A program made the position numbers and the translations under genes. The notes under the pieces were generated by a model. It made no database searches. It saw nothing but the letters and a program-made list of their open reading frames with translations, and had not been told where the DNA came from. DNA of 64,000 nt from VXRJ01 sp965246995 (GTDB lineage Bacteria > Acidobacteriota > Vicinamibacteria > Vicinamibacterales > UBA8438): the NCBI GenBank assembly GCA_965246995.1, contig OZ252008.1:2914001-2978000 (forward strand). Reading direction: 5' to 3'. Shown piece by piece: positions 1 to 8,523 of the stretch. The first letter of the stretch is position 1. Each line of letters opens with the position of its first letter.

Positions 1-21
1 CGACGTCTCCGGCGGGTCGGC

Positions 22-1454
22 CGGTTCATCCCCGCGCGTGCGGGTAACGGACGGCGACCGCCGCGTCCTCTAGGAAGTCTCTCGGTTCATCCCCGCGCGT
101 GCGGGGAACGGCCTCCAGAGGATTCCGCGGGGGTCAAGCCGCCCGGTTCATCCCCGCGCGTGCGGGGAACGGCGGTGCGCTCGCACCCGCCCGAGATATT
201 TCCCCGGTTCATCCCCGCGCGTGCGGGGAACGGGGAATTGACCGGATCCCCACACCGCTCGGATCCGGTTCATCCCCGCGCGTGCGGGGAACGGAGACCC
301 CGCCAGAATGCACGGCTCTGCGAGTGCGGTTCATCCCCGCGCGTGCGGGGAACGGTCCGAATCCGGACTCCAGACTACGTAGAATGGCGGTTCATCCCCG
401 CGCGTGCGGGGAACGGCTGTTCGGAAACGCTCCCGAACTCGACTACTACGGTTCATCCCCGCGCGTGCGGGGAACGGAGCGCGTGGTATGCGACTGACGC
501 GGCGAGGGACGGTTCATCCCCGCGCGTGCGGGGAACGGCGCTACCGTATCTCGGTGACGGCCCTCGATACCGGTTCATCCCCGCGCGTGCGGGGAACGGG
601 GAAAAACAAAGGACATGGCGGATGCGGCGGCCGGTTCATCCCCGCGCGTGCGGGGAACGGTCGTCATCACCGGCGCCGGCCGTTGGAGGCATCGGTTCAT
701 CCCCGCGCGTGCGGGGAACGGCCCGGAAGTCCCTACAGTTCCGCCTACCGACGCGGTTCATCCCCGCGCGTGCGGGGAACGGCATGTCGCCTCTGTGGCT
801 TCCTCGGTTGCGATCGGTTCATCCCCGCGCGTGCGGGGAACGGATGAAATCACCTGAAATTGACCGACTCTGGAACGGTTCATCCCCGCGCGTGCGGGGA
901 ACGGCGGTGCGCTCGCACCCGCCCGAGATATTTTGCCGGTTCATCCCCGCGCGTGCGGGGAACGGAACCCGGTGACCTCCTCGAGTTTGGACATCGCCGG
1001 TTCATCCCCGCGCGTGCGGGGAACGGTAGATTCGTCGGCGTCAACCCTGTACGACCGTCGGTTCATCCCCGCGCGTGCGGGGAACGGCCACCGCCACCGC
1101 TCGGCGGGATGCCAACGATCGGTTCATCCCCGCGCGTGCGGGGAACGGCCACCACGGGAGGCCCACAGATGGAAACACCACGGTTCATCCCCGCGCGTGC
1201 GGGGAACGGAACCCGGTGACCTCCTCGAGTTTGGACATCGCCGGTTCATCCCCGCGCGTGCGGGGAACGGTCCGCATTAGGACTCCAGACTACGTGGAAT
1301 GGCGGTTCATCCCCGCGCGTGCGGGGAACGGAATTCATGCAGCGCGCGCCGCTTCTTCGCCCGCGGTTCATCCCCGCGCGTGCGGGGAACGGCTCAGCCC
1401 TCCCAGAGGCCGTGCGTGGTGAGTACGGTTCATCCCCGCGCGTGCGGGGAACGG
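22..1454 (-). CRISPR. Type I-E CRISPR array, 24 repeats and 23 spacers
   Basis: A 29-bp repeat recurs every 61 bp. Spacers are 32 bp, except the last one (1393-1425), which is 33 bp. The repeat holds the inverted pair CCCCGC/GCGGGG expected of a Cas6e hairpin. Read on the minus strand it begins CCGTTCCCCGC and ends GATGAACCG, like classical I-E repeats, so transcription should run from the cas2 side towards position 1. The repeat at 22-50 carries a G-to-T change (GCGGGTAACGG), which fits a leader-distal end. Spacers 966-997 and 1210-1241 are identical. Two more pairs are near-identical: 173-204 with 905-936, and 356-387 with 1271-1302. The many ORFs read through this stretch are artefacts of the repeat. 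Confidence 0.99.
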
Positions 1455-1546
1455 ACTAACTGCTATGTGGTTTATTGCGTGGGACTTGCAAGCTGCTGAG
1501 AATTCTACGGGCACTTCGGCCGCGGATAGCCAGCCTCATCATCGGA
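1455..1546 (-). promoter_or_regulatory. Putative CRISPR leader
   Basis: These 92 bp separate the cas2 stop from the first repeat. Array orientation and the degenerate repeat at the far end place the leader here. New spacers would be inserted at the repeat starting at 1454 on the minus strand, and the pre-crRNA promoter should lie here or within cas2. I see no convincing IHF consensus. The stretch next to the repeat is less GC-rich than its surroundings. Assignment rests on position rather than a recognised motif. Confidence 0.6.
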
Positions 1547-1843
1547 TCAGCAAGCGCCTTTTTCCGGAGGCGGCGCGAAGCTAACGAGCTTTAGCCCGTC
1601 AAACTCCCGAGGCATTCGGCGATTGACTCCCACGGTGTCGAAATCGAAACCTTGATCGGTCGGTGCCGCCCAACAGATCACCGCGTCGCCGTCTCCGATC
1701 CCATCCCGAACCTGCTCCCAGATTCGACCTCGTACGCGGGCCGAATAGCGCCCCACGTAGACGCCGGCCCGGATCTCCAGCAGCCATACTGCTAGTCGGC
1801 CCCGGAGGCGCGGCGGAACGTTGTTAACCACGATGACCATCAT
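1547..1843 (-). CDS. cas2: CRISPR-associated endoribonuclease Cas2 (type I-E)
   Basis: The 98-residue product matches the I-E Cas2 (CasD/Cas2e) pattern, with NVPPRLRGRLAVWLLEIRAG near the N-terminus and FDGLKLVSF near the C-terminus. Cas2 is the structural centre of the Cas1-Cas2 integrase that inserts new spacers. The start is the first of two adjacent ATGs. It lies inside the 3' end of cas1 (20 bp overlap) behind a GAGGAG sequence, so translation is probably coupled. The gene is last in the cas operon and faces the leader. It has no DnaQ fusion, although a separate DnaQ-like gene lies at the other end of the locus. Confidence 0.96.
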   Translation of the reverse strand: MMVIVVNNVPPRLRGRLAVWLLEIRAGVYVGRYSARVRGRIWEQVRDGIGDGDAVICWAAPTDQGFDFDTVGVNRRMPREFDGLKLVSFAPPPEKGAC

Positions 1844-2759
1844 CACCGCTTTGCTCCTCTTCGAACGCGGGTCCAACCGCGTCAGGTGGTGGTTCGGGAC
1901 GAGGCAGTTCTCCCGCTGCCAGCACTTCTTCGATTCCAGGAATGATTCGCTGGAGGAGCCCAGTCTTGCGGAAGCTATCGCGGCACGCCAAGCGCACCGC
2001 TCGCTCGAGCGGCATGTCAAGCTTCCCCTTCTGCGCTCGACCGGCGATGCGAAAAGCCTCGGGGACAACCGTTTCCAGCTTCCACAAATCGGCGATGTCG
2101 TAGACGAAGCTCCTTGGCTTGCCAGTGTGGAGAAAGCCTATGGCGGGAGCGTAGCCCGCGGCCAGAACGGCCGCCTCACTCAGTCCGTGCAGGCAGGCCG
2201 TAGCAGCTGAGAGACACCGGTTCGCGCCATCGGCACTGTCCCAGTCGGCGGGATCGTATTTTCGCTTCTTCCAAGTGACGGCATGGCGTTGCGCCAACAG
2301 GCGGTAGGTGTGGCGTACGCGGTGCCCTTCAATCCCTCTCAGTTGATCAATAGAGCGTCTCGCTGGTGGATCTTCACCAAATCGCAGCGCGTACATCTTG
2401 CGAACGACACGCAGCCGTGCGGCCGGATCCAACGCCAACTGCGCCTGCCAGAGGAGCCTGTCCGATCGCGCCCCGCCGGGTTGGCCTGCTGAATAGAACC
2501 GGACACCCGCCTCCCCCACCCAGGTAACGAGGGTCCCGGCCCTCGCCGCCAAGGCAATGGCCGCATGGCTGATTCGCGCACCCGGTTCCAGCATCAGGCA
2601 GGCAACACCCCCGATCGGGATATGGGTGCGGGTTCCATCCGCGTCAATGGCTACAAACGCCCCGTCCGCGACATCGATCTTTGCGCGTTCCACAAAGACC
2701 AGTGACGCGCGTTCCTTGAGTGGGATCGGCTTCGGCGGCGGCAGCCCTCTGAGCGTCAC
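1824..2759 (-). CDS. cas1: CRISPR-associated integrase Cas1 (type I-E)
   Basis: A 311-residue Cas1, the catalytic subunit of the spacer integrase. The metal ligands are visible: Glu144 in GIEGHR, His211 in GFLHTGKP, and Asp221/Asp224 in VYDIADLWK. The N-terminal PIPLKERASLVF matches the start of E. coli Cas1, which supports the GTG start at 2759 rather than the in-frame ATG 36 bp upstream inside cas6e. The GTG overlaps the cas6e stop (GTGA). The length is normal (E. coli 305) and nothing looks damaged, so the adaptation module appears functional. Confidence 0.96.
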   Translation of the reverse strand: MTLRGLPPPKPIPLKERASLVFVERAKIDVADGAFVAIDADGTRTHIPIGGVACLMLEPGARISHAAIALAARAGTLVTWVGEAGVRFYSAGQPGGARSDRLLWQAQLALDPAARLRVVRKMYALRFGEDPPARRSIDQLRGIEGHRVRHTYRLLAQRHAVTWKKRKYDPADWDSADGANRCLSAATACLHGLSEAAVLAAGYAPAIGFLHTGKPRSFVYDIADLWKLETVVPEAFRIAGRAQKGKLDMPLERAVRLACRDSFRKTGLLQRIIPGIEEVLAAGELPRPEPPPDAVGPAFEEEQSGDDGHRG

Positions 2760-3457
2760 CTTGCCCGTCGGACTAGCATCAGCCCGCAACCCCAAGCCTT
2801 GGCCCGTCCGAAACCGACTGCCAGAGCAGCCAGAAACACTTGAGGATCGGTGATGACAATCTCCCCGGTTAAATCCAGAATGCCGAATGTTGCCCCGTCA
2901 CGGCGACCACTGCCCAACTCAATCGTCGAGTAACCCTCGACAACAGTCACCCGCGGTTCAAATCCCTTCGCAGCACCTTGGCTAGTCATCCAGGCCACGG
3001 CTGCGGCCCGCGCTGCACTTTCCCGATTCTCGGCGCGCTTCTCACGTTCCGGAGCATCTCGAAGGATATCCATCACCAAATCAACCCGCCGGCTGTTTCC
3101 CCGCCTCGCGGCCTTCTCCATCCGACTGACCTCGGCGCGATCCTTCGTGGCGTTTGCCCGCAACGTGAATTGCAGCAGATCGCCCGTCCGAAGCACCGGA
3201 TCGAAGAGCTTAGTCTCCGGCGGGTTGAACAAGTCACTCGGTCGCGGTGGTCTACCCGAGAGAGTGTAGAAGCGCCCCTTCCCGTCATGTCGCCACAGGA
3301 AATCCCTCTTTCGCTCCGCGCTGTCGGCAAAGACTGACCAAATCAACCGATGATGCGCGTCGGCTGCCGGTCCCGGTTCCCGCGGGTTGAGCAACGGCAT
3401 CAGTGCCGCGGCCGGAGCATCTCGGTTGAGCGTCAACCGAGAAAAATAGAGCGTCAT
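2756..3457 (-). CDS. cas6e: Cas6e pre-crRNA endoribonuclease
   Basis: A 233-residue Cas6e (CasE/Cse3), which cuts the repeat hairpin of the pre-crRNA and stays bound to the crRNA 3' handle in Cascade. The catalytic histidine is in DAHHRLIWSVF (about residue 36), matching the DEHxRIIWSLF region of E. coli Cas6e. The Gly-rich RNA-binding loop is GFGRAKAWGCGLMLVRR at the C-terminus. The start ATG overlaps the cas5e stop and the stop overlaps the cas1 start, as in a tight operon. Confidence 0.95.
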   Translation of the reverse strand: MTLYFSRLTLNRDAPAAALMPLLNPREPGPAADAHHRLIWSVFADSAERKRDFLWRHDGKGRFYTLSGRPPRPSDLFNPPETKLFDPVLRTGDLLQFTLRANATKDRAEVSRMEKAARRGNSRRVDLVMDILRDAPEREKRAENRESAARAAAVAWMTSQGAAKGFEPRVTVVEGYSTIELGSGRRDGATFGILDLTGEIVITDPQVFLAALAVGFGRAKAWGCGLMLVRRAR

Positions 3458-4158
3458 TCCGTCGGCCCCAACTCATGCGGACGGGCAACATACACCTCGC
3501 GTGGTCCGAAGTGCCATGACAGACGGTCCAGGGGCTCGTCCCAACGGATCTCCTGCCTTCCCCCCGCCATGGGCTCGTCGGAGGCCACCAACAAGGGTCG
3601 TCCGGCATCCAGTTCACGCTCGAGAAACGGAGGTAACGAGATGCGCGCCAACGCCTCGACTGCCCCCTCCGCCTCCACCACTTGTGGTGCCATCGGGGCG
3701 GAAAGCGGGCAACTCTTCCGCCCCAAGTAAGGAGTGAAGTGTGGTCGAACCAGTGCCCGCCTGACCTCTTCCGGATCCTCGCCACCCCATAGCGCAATCC
3801 CGAAGGCGCAATCAGTGCGATAGTCACGCCACGTGATCAACGTATTCGCGCTGCCACCAACCGCCTCAACGGCATCTCGTCGTGTCAACGGACGCCTTAC
3901 CCGCGGCGTCGGGACCGTCTGGACAGTGTGAAAGTCCCGCAATGCGACGCCGCGAGACAACACCGAAACGGCAACGCGCCAGCGCGACAGCCGCTCCTGG
4001 GTGGTCGCGTCGTCCCTCCGTGCGCCGAGCGCCCCGCCAACAAGCCCCAGGACCGCGGAACGCGCTGGCCAAGCACCCGAATGACGCCTCTCGTGACCGG
4101 CGAGATCTCCGAACGCGCCCATTGGGGCGACTAGCGTGAAGACGACGAACTCAGCCAT
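3454..4158 (-). CDS. cas5e: Cascade subunit Cas5e
   Basis: A 234-residue Cas5e (CasD) subunit that caps the crRNA 5' handle. Family features are the N-terminal FTLVAPMGAFGD strand, the Trp-rich middle (TLITWRDYRTDCAFGIALWG) and the RPHFTPYLGRKSCPLSAP motif near residue 145. It overlaps cas7e by 8 bp upstream and cas6e by 4 bp downstream. It is intact, but it lies downstream of the IS inserted in cas7e, so its expression may depend on read-through or on a promoter within or after the IS. Confidence 0.94.
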   Translation of the reverse strand: MAEFVVFTLVAPMGAFGDLAGHERRHSGAWPARSAVLGLVGGALGARRDDATTQERLSRWRVAVSVLSRGVALRDFHTVQTVPTPRVRRPLTRRDAVEAVGGSANTLITWRDYRTDCAFGIALWGGEDPEEVRRALVRPHFTPYLGRKSCPLSAPMAPQVVEAEGAVEALARISLPPFLERELDAGRPLLVASDEPMAGGRQEIRWDEPLDRLSWHFGPREVYVARPHELGPTE

Positions 4159-4612
4159 CGATCACGGCATCCTCGACGAAGGTACGGATTGCCGCGAGCG
4201 TCCCCCGTCCCCCCGCGACGTTCATGATTTCGGTTACCTCGGAGCAGTTGCCGTAGGCAGTGTCAAGATCGGACGCCATTTTTTCCAGTGCTGCGACGGA
4301 TGCCACCATAAGGTCATCCCCTGAAATGGGTTTGAAAAAGGCTCCCGCCAAGCTCCGCGGCTGTGCGTCCCCCCTTTCGGCGCGGACGTAGCTCGCACGG
4401 GTTTGGTGGGCAAAGCTGTTTCGCTTTCCTGAAGGTGTCGCCGTTGCGAGTGCTTCGACCAGTGCTCTGGCGGCGCGGGCGGCGAGTTCGCGGTCCCCGC
4501 TGAGGTTTTCCGTCAGCAAGGCGACATCCAGGCAAGCGTAGATGTAGAACACTGATCTTGCCTGAGTTTCGTGGACACCGAAGAAGGCGCGAGAATGCGC
4601 CAGGGGGTGTTC

Positions 4613-4909
4613 ATGGGCAAACGGCAGCGACGACGGTTCACCGAGGCGTTCAAGCAGGAGGCGGTCCGGCTCTGCCTGCGGCACGACCGCAGCATCGGGC
4701 AGGTCGCTCGGGAGCTCGACCTGACCGAGTCGGCCCTGCGCAGGTGGGTGCAGCAGTATGAGGTCGACCACGGCCCGAATCCCAGCGGTGCGCTCACCAC
4801 GGAGGAGAAGACGGAACTACGCACGCTCCGGCGTGAGGTGCGGGTGTTGCGCGAGGAGCGCGAGATCCTAAAAAAAGCGGCGGCCTTCTTCGCGAAAGAA
4901 AACGCATGA
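4613..4909 (+). CDS. IS3-family transposase OrfA
   Basis: OrfA is the 98-residue DNA-binding half of the transposase. It has a helix-turn-helix (RRFTEAFKQEAVRLCLRHDR...IGQVARELDLTESALRRWVQQ) followed by a leucine-zipper-like coiled coil (LRTLRREVRVLREEREILKKAAAFFAKE). I prefer the ATG at 4613 because GGGGGTG precedes it; an in-frame GTG lies at 4571. The C-terminal end overlaps orfB by 4 bp (ATGA). Confidence 0.92.
   Translation: MGKRQRRRFTEAFKQEAVRLCLRHDRSIGQVARELDLTESALRRWVQQYEVDHGPNPSGALTTEEKTELRTLRREVRVLREEREILKKAAAFFAKENA
4868..4877 (+). other. Putative programmed -1 frameshift site (A7) in the IS
   Basis: orfA reads CTA AAA AAA GCG here, with seven consecutive A residues at 4870-4876. 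A slip back by one base enters the orfB frame, which stays open from this point to the orfB ATG at 4906. IS3-family elements generally make the full OrfAB transposase by such slippage on an A-rich heptamer. Function is inferred from sequence and family. Confidence 0.7.
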
Positions 4910-5784
4910 GGTTCGCGTTTGTTCACGGGGAGAAGGCCCACCACGCCGTGCGGCGCTTGTGCAGCGTGCTACAGGTGACGCCCAGCGGTTACTACGCCTG
5001 GGCGCATCGGGGCCCGAGCGCGCAACAACGGGACAACGACCGGTTGAAGGTACGCATCCGGGCGATCCATACCGCCAGCCGCGGAACGTACGGCAGCCCG
5101 CGGATCCACGAGCAGCTCAGGCAGGACGGGGTCCCAGTTGGCCGGGCGCGGGTCGCCCGACTGCTGCAGGACATGGGGCTGATCGGCCTGCCCCTCAAGC
5201 GGCACCGGTGCACGACGGACAGTGACCACCAGCGTCCGGTGGCGCCCAACGTCCTCGCCCGCGCCTTCGACGCTGCACACCCCAACGAGCGCTGGAGCAC
5301 CGACATCACGTACGTCTGGACGTGGGAGGGCTGGCTGTATCTGGCCGTGGTGCTAGACCTGTTCTCGCGGCGCGTGGTGGGCTGGGCTATCCAGCCGCAC
5401 CTGCGGGTCGAGTTGGCGCTCGAGGCGCTGCACATGGCGCTGGGGCGCCGAGTCCCGGAGGCCGGCTTGCTACATCACTCGGATCGGGGCTGCCAGTATG
5501 CGGCCGACGCGTATCAGCGCGTGCTGCGCGACCACGGGATCGTCTGCTCCATGAGTCGGAAGGGCGACTGCTGGGACAACGCCATCACGGAGAGCTTCTT
5601 CGCGACGCTCAAGACCGAGCTCATTCACCGGCAGCCGTGGCCGACGCGGCGCGGGGCCAAAGACGCCGTGGCGGAGTACATCGAAGGCTTCTACAATCCC
5701 TACCGGCTGCACTCGTCGCTGGGGTATGTCAGCCCCAATAACTGTGAAAGGAGGCACGCTCGGCAGGCTCAGCGTGCAGCATAA
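4906..5784 (+). CDS. IS3-family transposase OrfB (DDE integrase domain)
   Basis: A 292-residue catalytic subunit. After an N-terminal HTH_21-type region (residues about 40-100, with SRGTYGSPRIHEQL) comes an rve integrase core. The catalytic acids are visible: Asp in RWSTDITYVWT, Asp in LLHHSDRGCQY, and Glu in DNAITESFFATLKTEL. The C-terminal YNPYRLHSSLGYVSP tail is typical. It is full length and undamaged, and is most likely active as an OrfAB fusion made by frameshifting. Confidence 0.95.
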   Translation: MRFAFVHGEKAHHAVRRLCSVLQVTPSGYYAWAHRGPSAQQRDNDRLKVRIRAIHTASRGTYGSPRIHEQLRQDGVPVGRARVARLLQDMGLIGLPLKRHRCTTDSDHQRPVAPNVLARAFDAAHPNERWSTDITYVWTWEGWLYLAVVLDLFSRRVVGWAIQPHLRVELALEALHMALGRRVPEAGLLHHSDRGCQYAADAYQRVLRDHGIVCSMSRKGDCWDNAITESFFATLKTELIHRQPWPTRRGAKDAVAEYIEGFYNPYRLHSSLGYVSPNNCERRHARQAQRAA

Positions 5785-6483
5785 TCAACCTGTCCACTTT
5801 TCCCAGGCAAGATCACACGCCTGATCCGAAGCCGGCCTCACCCACGAACCCCGCACCTGCGTCTTCAGCGGGACCCTTCAGGTCGTCGACCGCGGTGTAG
5901 TAGTCGTCCTCGACCAGCGCACGATGCGTCGTCAGCGCGTGACTAACCTGCACGGCGGCCTCGCGGTTGAAGTTTGGATCGTCGGCCAGCATGCGGCCGA
6001 ACATGGCTACATCCGCCGCACCATCTGCGGTTCGCAATACCGTTTTCTTCAGTTCGTCGCCGGATGGGAGTTTCTCTCCCGCCAGCGCCTTCTTGGCCAA
6101 GTCGATCGCTGTGGAACGCTCGTCCGGTGAGATGAAGGCGAGCTGACGAGTACGAATCCTGCCTTGCTTCTCCGCCTTGGCATCCAGCTTGCCAAAGATG
6201 TCGGCGACCTTCGTGGCGATCTCCGTCACTTGGTCCTTGTTCCCGGCGTTCCCGGACAAGGCGTCGCGCACGACCTCGCCGATTCGCTGCGTTCGGTCGC
6301 CCAGATGCCCCTTGAGCTCAGACTGCATCGCGTCGGACATGCGCGCCGCTCGCTTCAGGGCTTGACTGGAAATGCGCAATCTTGGGGCACCTCCATAGCT
6401 AGCCGTCTTCGGGCGGCCGAGGTCGTCACGGTTGGGATTTGAAAGCGGATAAATCGTCAGGTAATGGAGTTGCAAGAAGCGAC

Positions 6484-7005
6484 TCATACGATGGTCTCCT
6501 TCGGGATCGGCTTGGCGTCCGTTGCGCCATGGTAGTCGAAGCACCAGTCGGTGCGAGTTCGGTCATTCCACCAGTACAGGTCCGCAGCGAGTCTGCTTAC
6601 GCTTGCCTCTCCCTTGATAAGCTGCAGCGCACGCGCCATTGGACGAATCAGTTGACGCGGCTCTCTGGTCCGGATAATGGCGTTAAATCGCAGTCCGCTG
6701 AGCGTCTTCGGTTCGCCCGCTCCGAACCGGCGAGCGGCGGTTTCCCGCTGGTTCTCCGTCACGTGCGCCAGCGCCACGGCGATCAGCGCCAGACGGTCCG
6801 GTCCATCCCTGCGCTTGCGCAGGTCATGGCCTGCACGATGAAGCCGTTGGCTCAGTTCGTGCGTCGCCGAAACGCCGAGGGCGTCCGTGACGTTTGCGGC
6901 ACGGCGTAGTTCAGCCCGGGCCTGCCTAGCAGCGCCCGTCTCGGCTGCGATGCATGTGGCCCACCACACCCTGCAGGCCTCGGCCAATGAATAGGTGTCT
7001 GTCAT
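6484..7005 (-). CDS. cse2: Cascade small subunit Cse2 (Cas11e)
   Basis: A 173-residue Cse2 (CasB). In Cascade two copies form the belly of the complex and stabilise the R-loop. The all-helical, Arg-rich sequence, with VWWATCIAAETGAARQARAELRR... near the N-terminus and RTDWCFDYHG at the C-terminus, fits the family, as does its place between cas8e and cas7e. The 3' end overlaps the cas7e start by 4 bp. The gene is intact. Confidence 0.92.
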   Translation of the reverse strand: MTDTYSLAEACRVWWATCIAAETGAARQARAELRRAANVTDALGVSATHELSQRLHRAGHDLRKRRDGPDRLALIAVALAHVTENQRETAARRFGAGEPKTLSGLRFNAIIRTREPRQLIRPMARALQLIKGEASVSRLAADLYWWNDRTRTDWCFDYHGATDAKPIPKETIV

Positions 7006-7011
7006 TCGTCC

Positions 7012-8523
7012 TCACTGCATTCTTGCCCGCTTGGGCAACGTCTCCACGCCGAGCGGATCGCAGATTTTCTTGCCGAAGGGCGGCCCTCCCGCAAAGGCGG
7101 CGATCAGTTTCGACCGTGCCTTAATGGCTGCAGCTCGACGTGTTTCCCCCAGGTCGGGCAGCCCGGGCATGACCTGCTTGTCAAAGATCGGCAGCGCCAC
7201 GGCGCGCATCGCTCCGATCCAGCGGTGGGGTTCGAACTGACGGCCAACGGACATCGATTCAAGCACTTCTTCAAAAGCGCCTTGCGTCCCAGCGAAAAAC
7301 GACTCCCGCGCACGCTGGCCGGCACCCGACTTTGCGTCGCCGTCCCCCATCCCGTCTCGTACGCAAACAGCGACGGCGTAGCTTGCCTGCTCCGCAGCTT
7401 CCACCGCCGCCGTAGCGCGTTGTTCATCCTTCTCGGAGAGTGGAAACACAGACTGTTCGGACCAGATGAAATCGAGCGGCTTCATGTTGTCCATTGCCCA
7501 GCCCGCAACGATCAGACTGCAACGCACCCCCTCGATATCGCGCAGGTACCGCTCCAGTGTCTCCGGCCGCAAAGCGCTCTCACTCTGGAGGATGACACCC
7601 CGCCAGTTGCGGTAGCCGAAAGTTCCCGGCTTGGGATGGCGCGGCAGGGGCTCCGTGTCCTTCCAGTAGTACGGAGTCAGCGGATGCCGCCATCCGGAGT
7701 AGTTCGTTCCCCATGGTTTCTGAATGACGTGTCTTACCGCTTCCCCTTGGGCCACCAAGCGCAACCGTCGAGGCTGACCGAAAAACACTTCCGGGTCGGG
7801 CTTCGACGGACTGTCACTCTCGGGCACCGTGATGCGGAACTTCTTGTTGACAGGCTTGGATGTCTCCGTGGGCCTCATCCACGGCAATGCGTCTAGATCG
7901 TGTGGGCTGAGAGGCTCGCCTCTCGGTACGTTCGCCCAGACAAGCGGCCACAAGCCTTCCGCCGCAGGCTTGACAAGCGTTACCATCGGCCCTCCGCCCC
8001 GCATGGAGGTCCGATTCCCCGCGCCGCCGGACGGTGCAAATGCCTGCAGCGTGTAAAGCGCCATCGCCGCAAGAGGCAACGGGAGCGTTACGTAGCGTCC
8101 GCGACGCACCATCAGGTCAGCGTTCTTCTTCGCCGTACTGTCGCCCGCACTGTCGATGAACAGCATCTCGGGCGGACTTGCGTCGCCTTCCAGTGGCTCC
8201 AGATCCTGCAAGAAACGCGGACCATCGCCAAGGAGGTTGAAGGCGGGGGCAAGCGGCTCCATCGCCACCCGGAGCGTGGCCGGGTCTGGAGGACTGGCGC
8301 GATCATCGCTACCGTTCGGTGGATGCGCCAGATAGACCAACCCAATCAGCAACTCGTAGCACGCCAGGTTTAGGTCCGGCCGCGGCCAATCGGGACGCAG
8401 GACATCCGGCTCGGCCATCTGGTCAGGACGGATGACATCCACGCCAGAACGGCGAAGAACAGGAATCCAGGGGTCAGAGATTAGATTCAGCACGACTGCC
8501 CAGCTACTGTTTGCCCGAGTCAA
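7012..8523 (-). CDS. cas8e: Cascade large subunit Cas8e (Cse1)
   Basis: About 500 residues of the Cse1/CasA large subunit, which recognises the PAM and recruits Cas3. The N-terminal NLISDPWIPVLRRSG corresponds to the N-terminal motif of E. coli CasA. Further family segments are GGAGNRTSMRGGGPMVTL (about residue 160) and the C-terminal helical bundle. The longest reading starts at a TTG (8523) overlapping the cas3 stop. A GTG at 8493, just before LNLISDPW, aligns better with the family start and may be the true one. No frame disruption is seen. Confidence 0.93.
   Translation of the reverse strand: MTRANSSWAVVLNLISDPWIPVLRRSGVDVIRPDQMAEPDVLRPDWPRPDLNLACYELLIGLVYLAHPPNGSDDRASPPDPATLRVAMEPLAPAFNLLGDGPRFLQDLEPLEGDASPPEMLFIDSAGDSTAKKNADLMVRRGRYVTLPLPLAAMALYTLQAFAPSGGAGNRTSMRGGGPMVTLVKPAAEGLWPLVWANVPRGEPLSPHDLDALPWMRPTETSKPVNKKFRITVPESDSPSKPDPEVFFGQPRRLRLVAQGEAVRHVIQKPWGTNYSGWRHPLTPYYWKDTEPLPRHPKPGTFGYRNWRGVILQSESALRPETLERYLRDIEGVRCSLIVAGWAMDNMKPLDFIWSEQSVFPLSEKDEQRATAAVEAAEQASYAVAVCVRDGMGDGDAKSGAGQRARESFFAGTQGAFEEVLESMSVGRQFEPHRWIGAMRAVALPIFDKQVMPGLPDLGETRRAAAIKARSKLIAAFAGGPPFGKKICDPLGVETLPKRARMQ

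Larger units (their letters stand above)
4553..5815 (+). mobile_element. IS3-family insertion sequence in cas7e
   Basis: This is a 1,263-bp element. The ends are imperfect inverted repeats: TGATCTTGCCTG at the left and CAGGCAAGATCA at the right, with further matches inward (GTGGACA / TGTCCAC). It is flanked by a 3-bp direct repeat CAC (4550-4552 and 5816-5818), typical of IS3-family transposition. It carries orfA and orfB with a 7-A slippery run between them, and lies antisense to cas7e. Both ORFs and both ends are intact, so it is probably still mobile. Confidence 0.95.
4151..6487 (-). pseudogene. cas7e: cas7e (Cascade backbone), interrupted by an IS3-family element
   Basis: The N-terminal part (5816-6487, starting MSRFLQLHYLTIYPLSNPNR) and the C-terminal part (4151-4552, starting FYIYACLDVALLTENLSG) are the two halves of Cas7e (CasC/Cse4), which forms the six-fold crRNA-binding backbone of Cascade. 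They are separated by an IS at 4553-5815. Removing the IS and one copy of the flanking CAC restores one open frame across the junction (GFGSG-VFYIYACLD) and gives a 356-residue protein, close to the family length (E. coli 363). Neither half shows other damage, so the insertion looks recent. Without Cas7e a Cascade complex should not assemble. Confidence 0.95.

Noticed and set aside
99..1499. Overlapping plus-strand ORFs rich in FIPARAGNG, VHPRACGER and SSPRVRGT
   Set aside because: They are translations of the CRISPR repeat in three frames; the 61-bp period keeps stops out.
4868..4877. The A7 run as a disabling mutation of the IS
   Set aside because: The run is where IS3-family elements use programmed -1 slippage, and the second frame is open across it.
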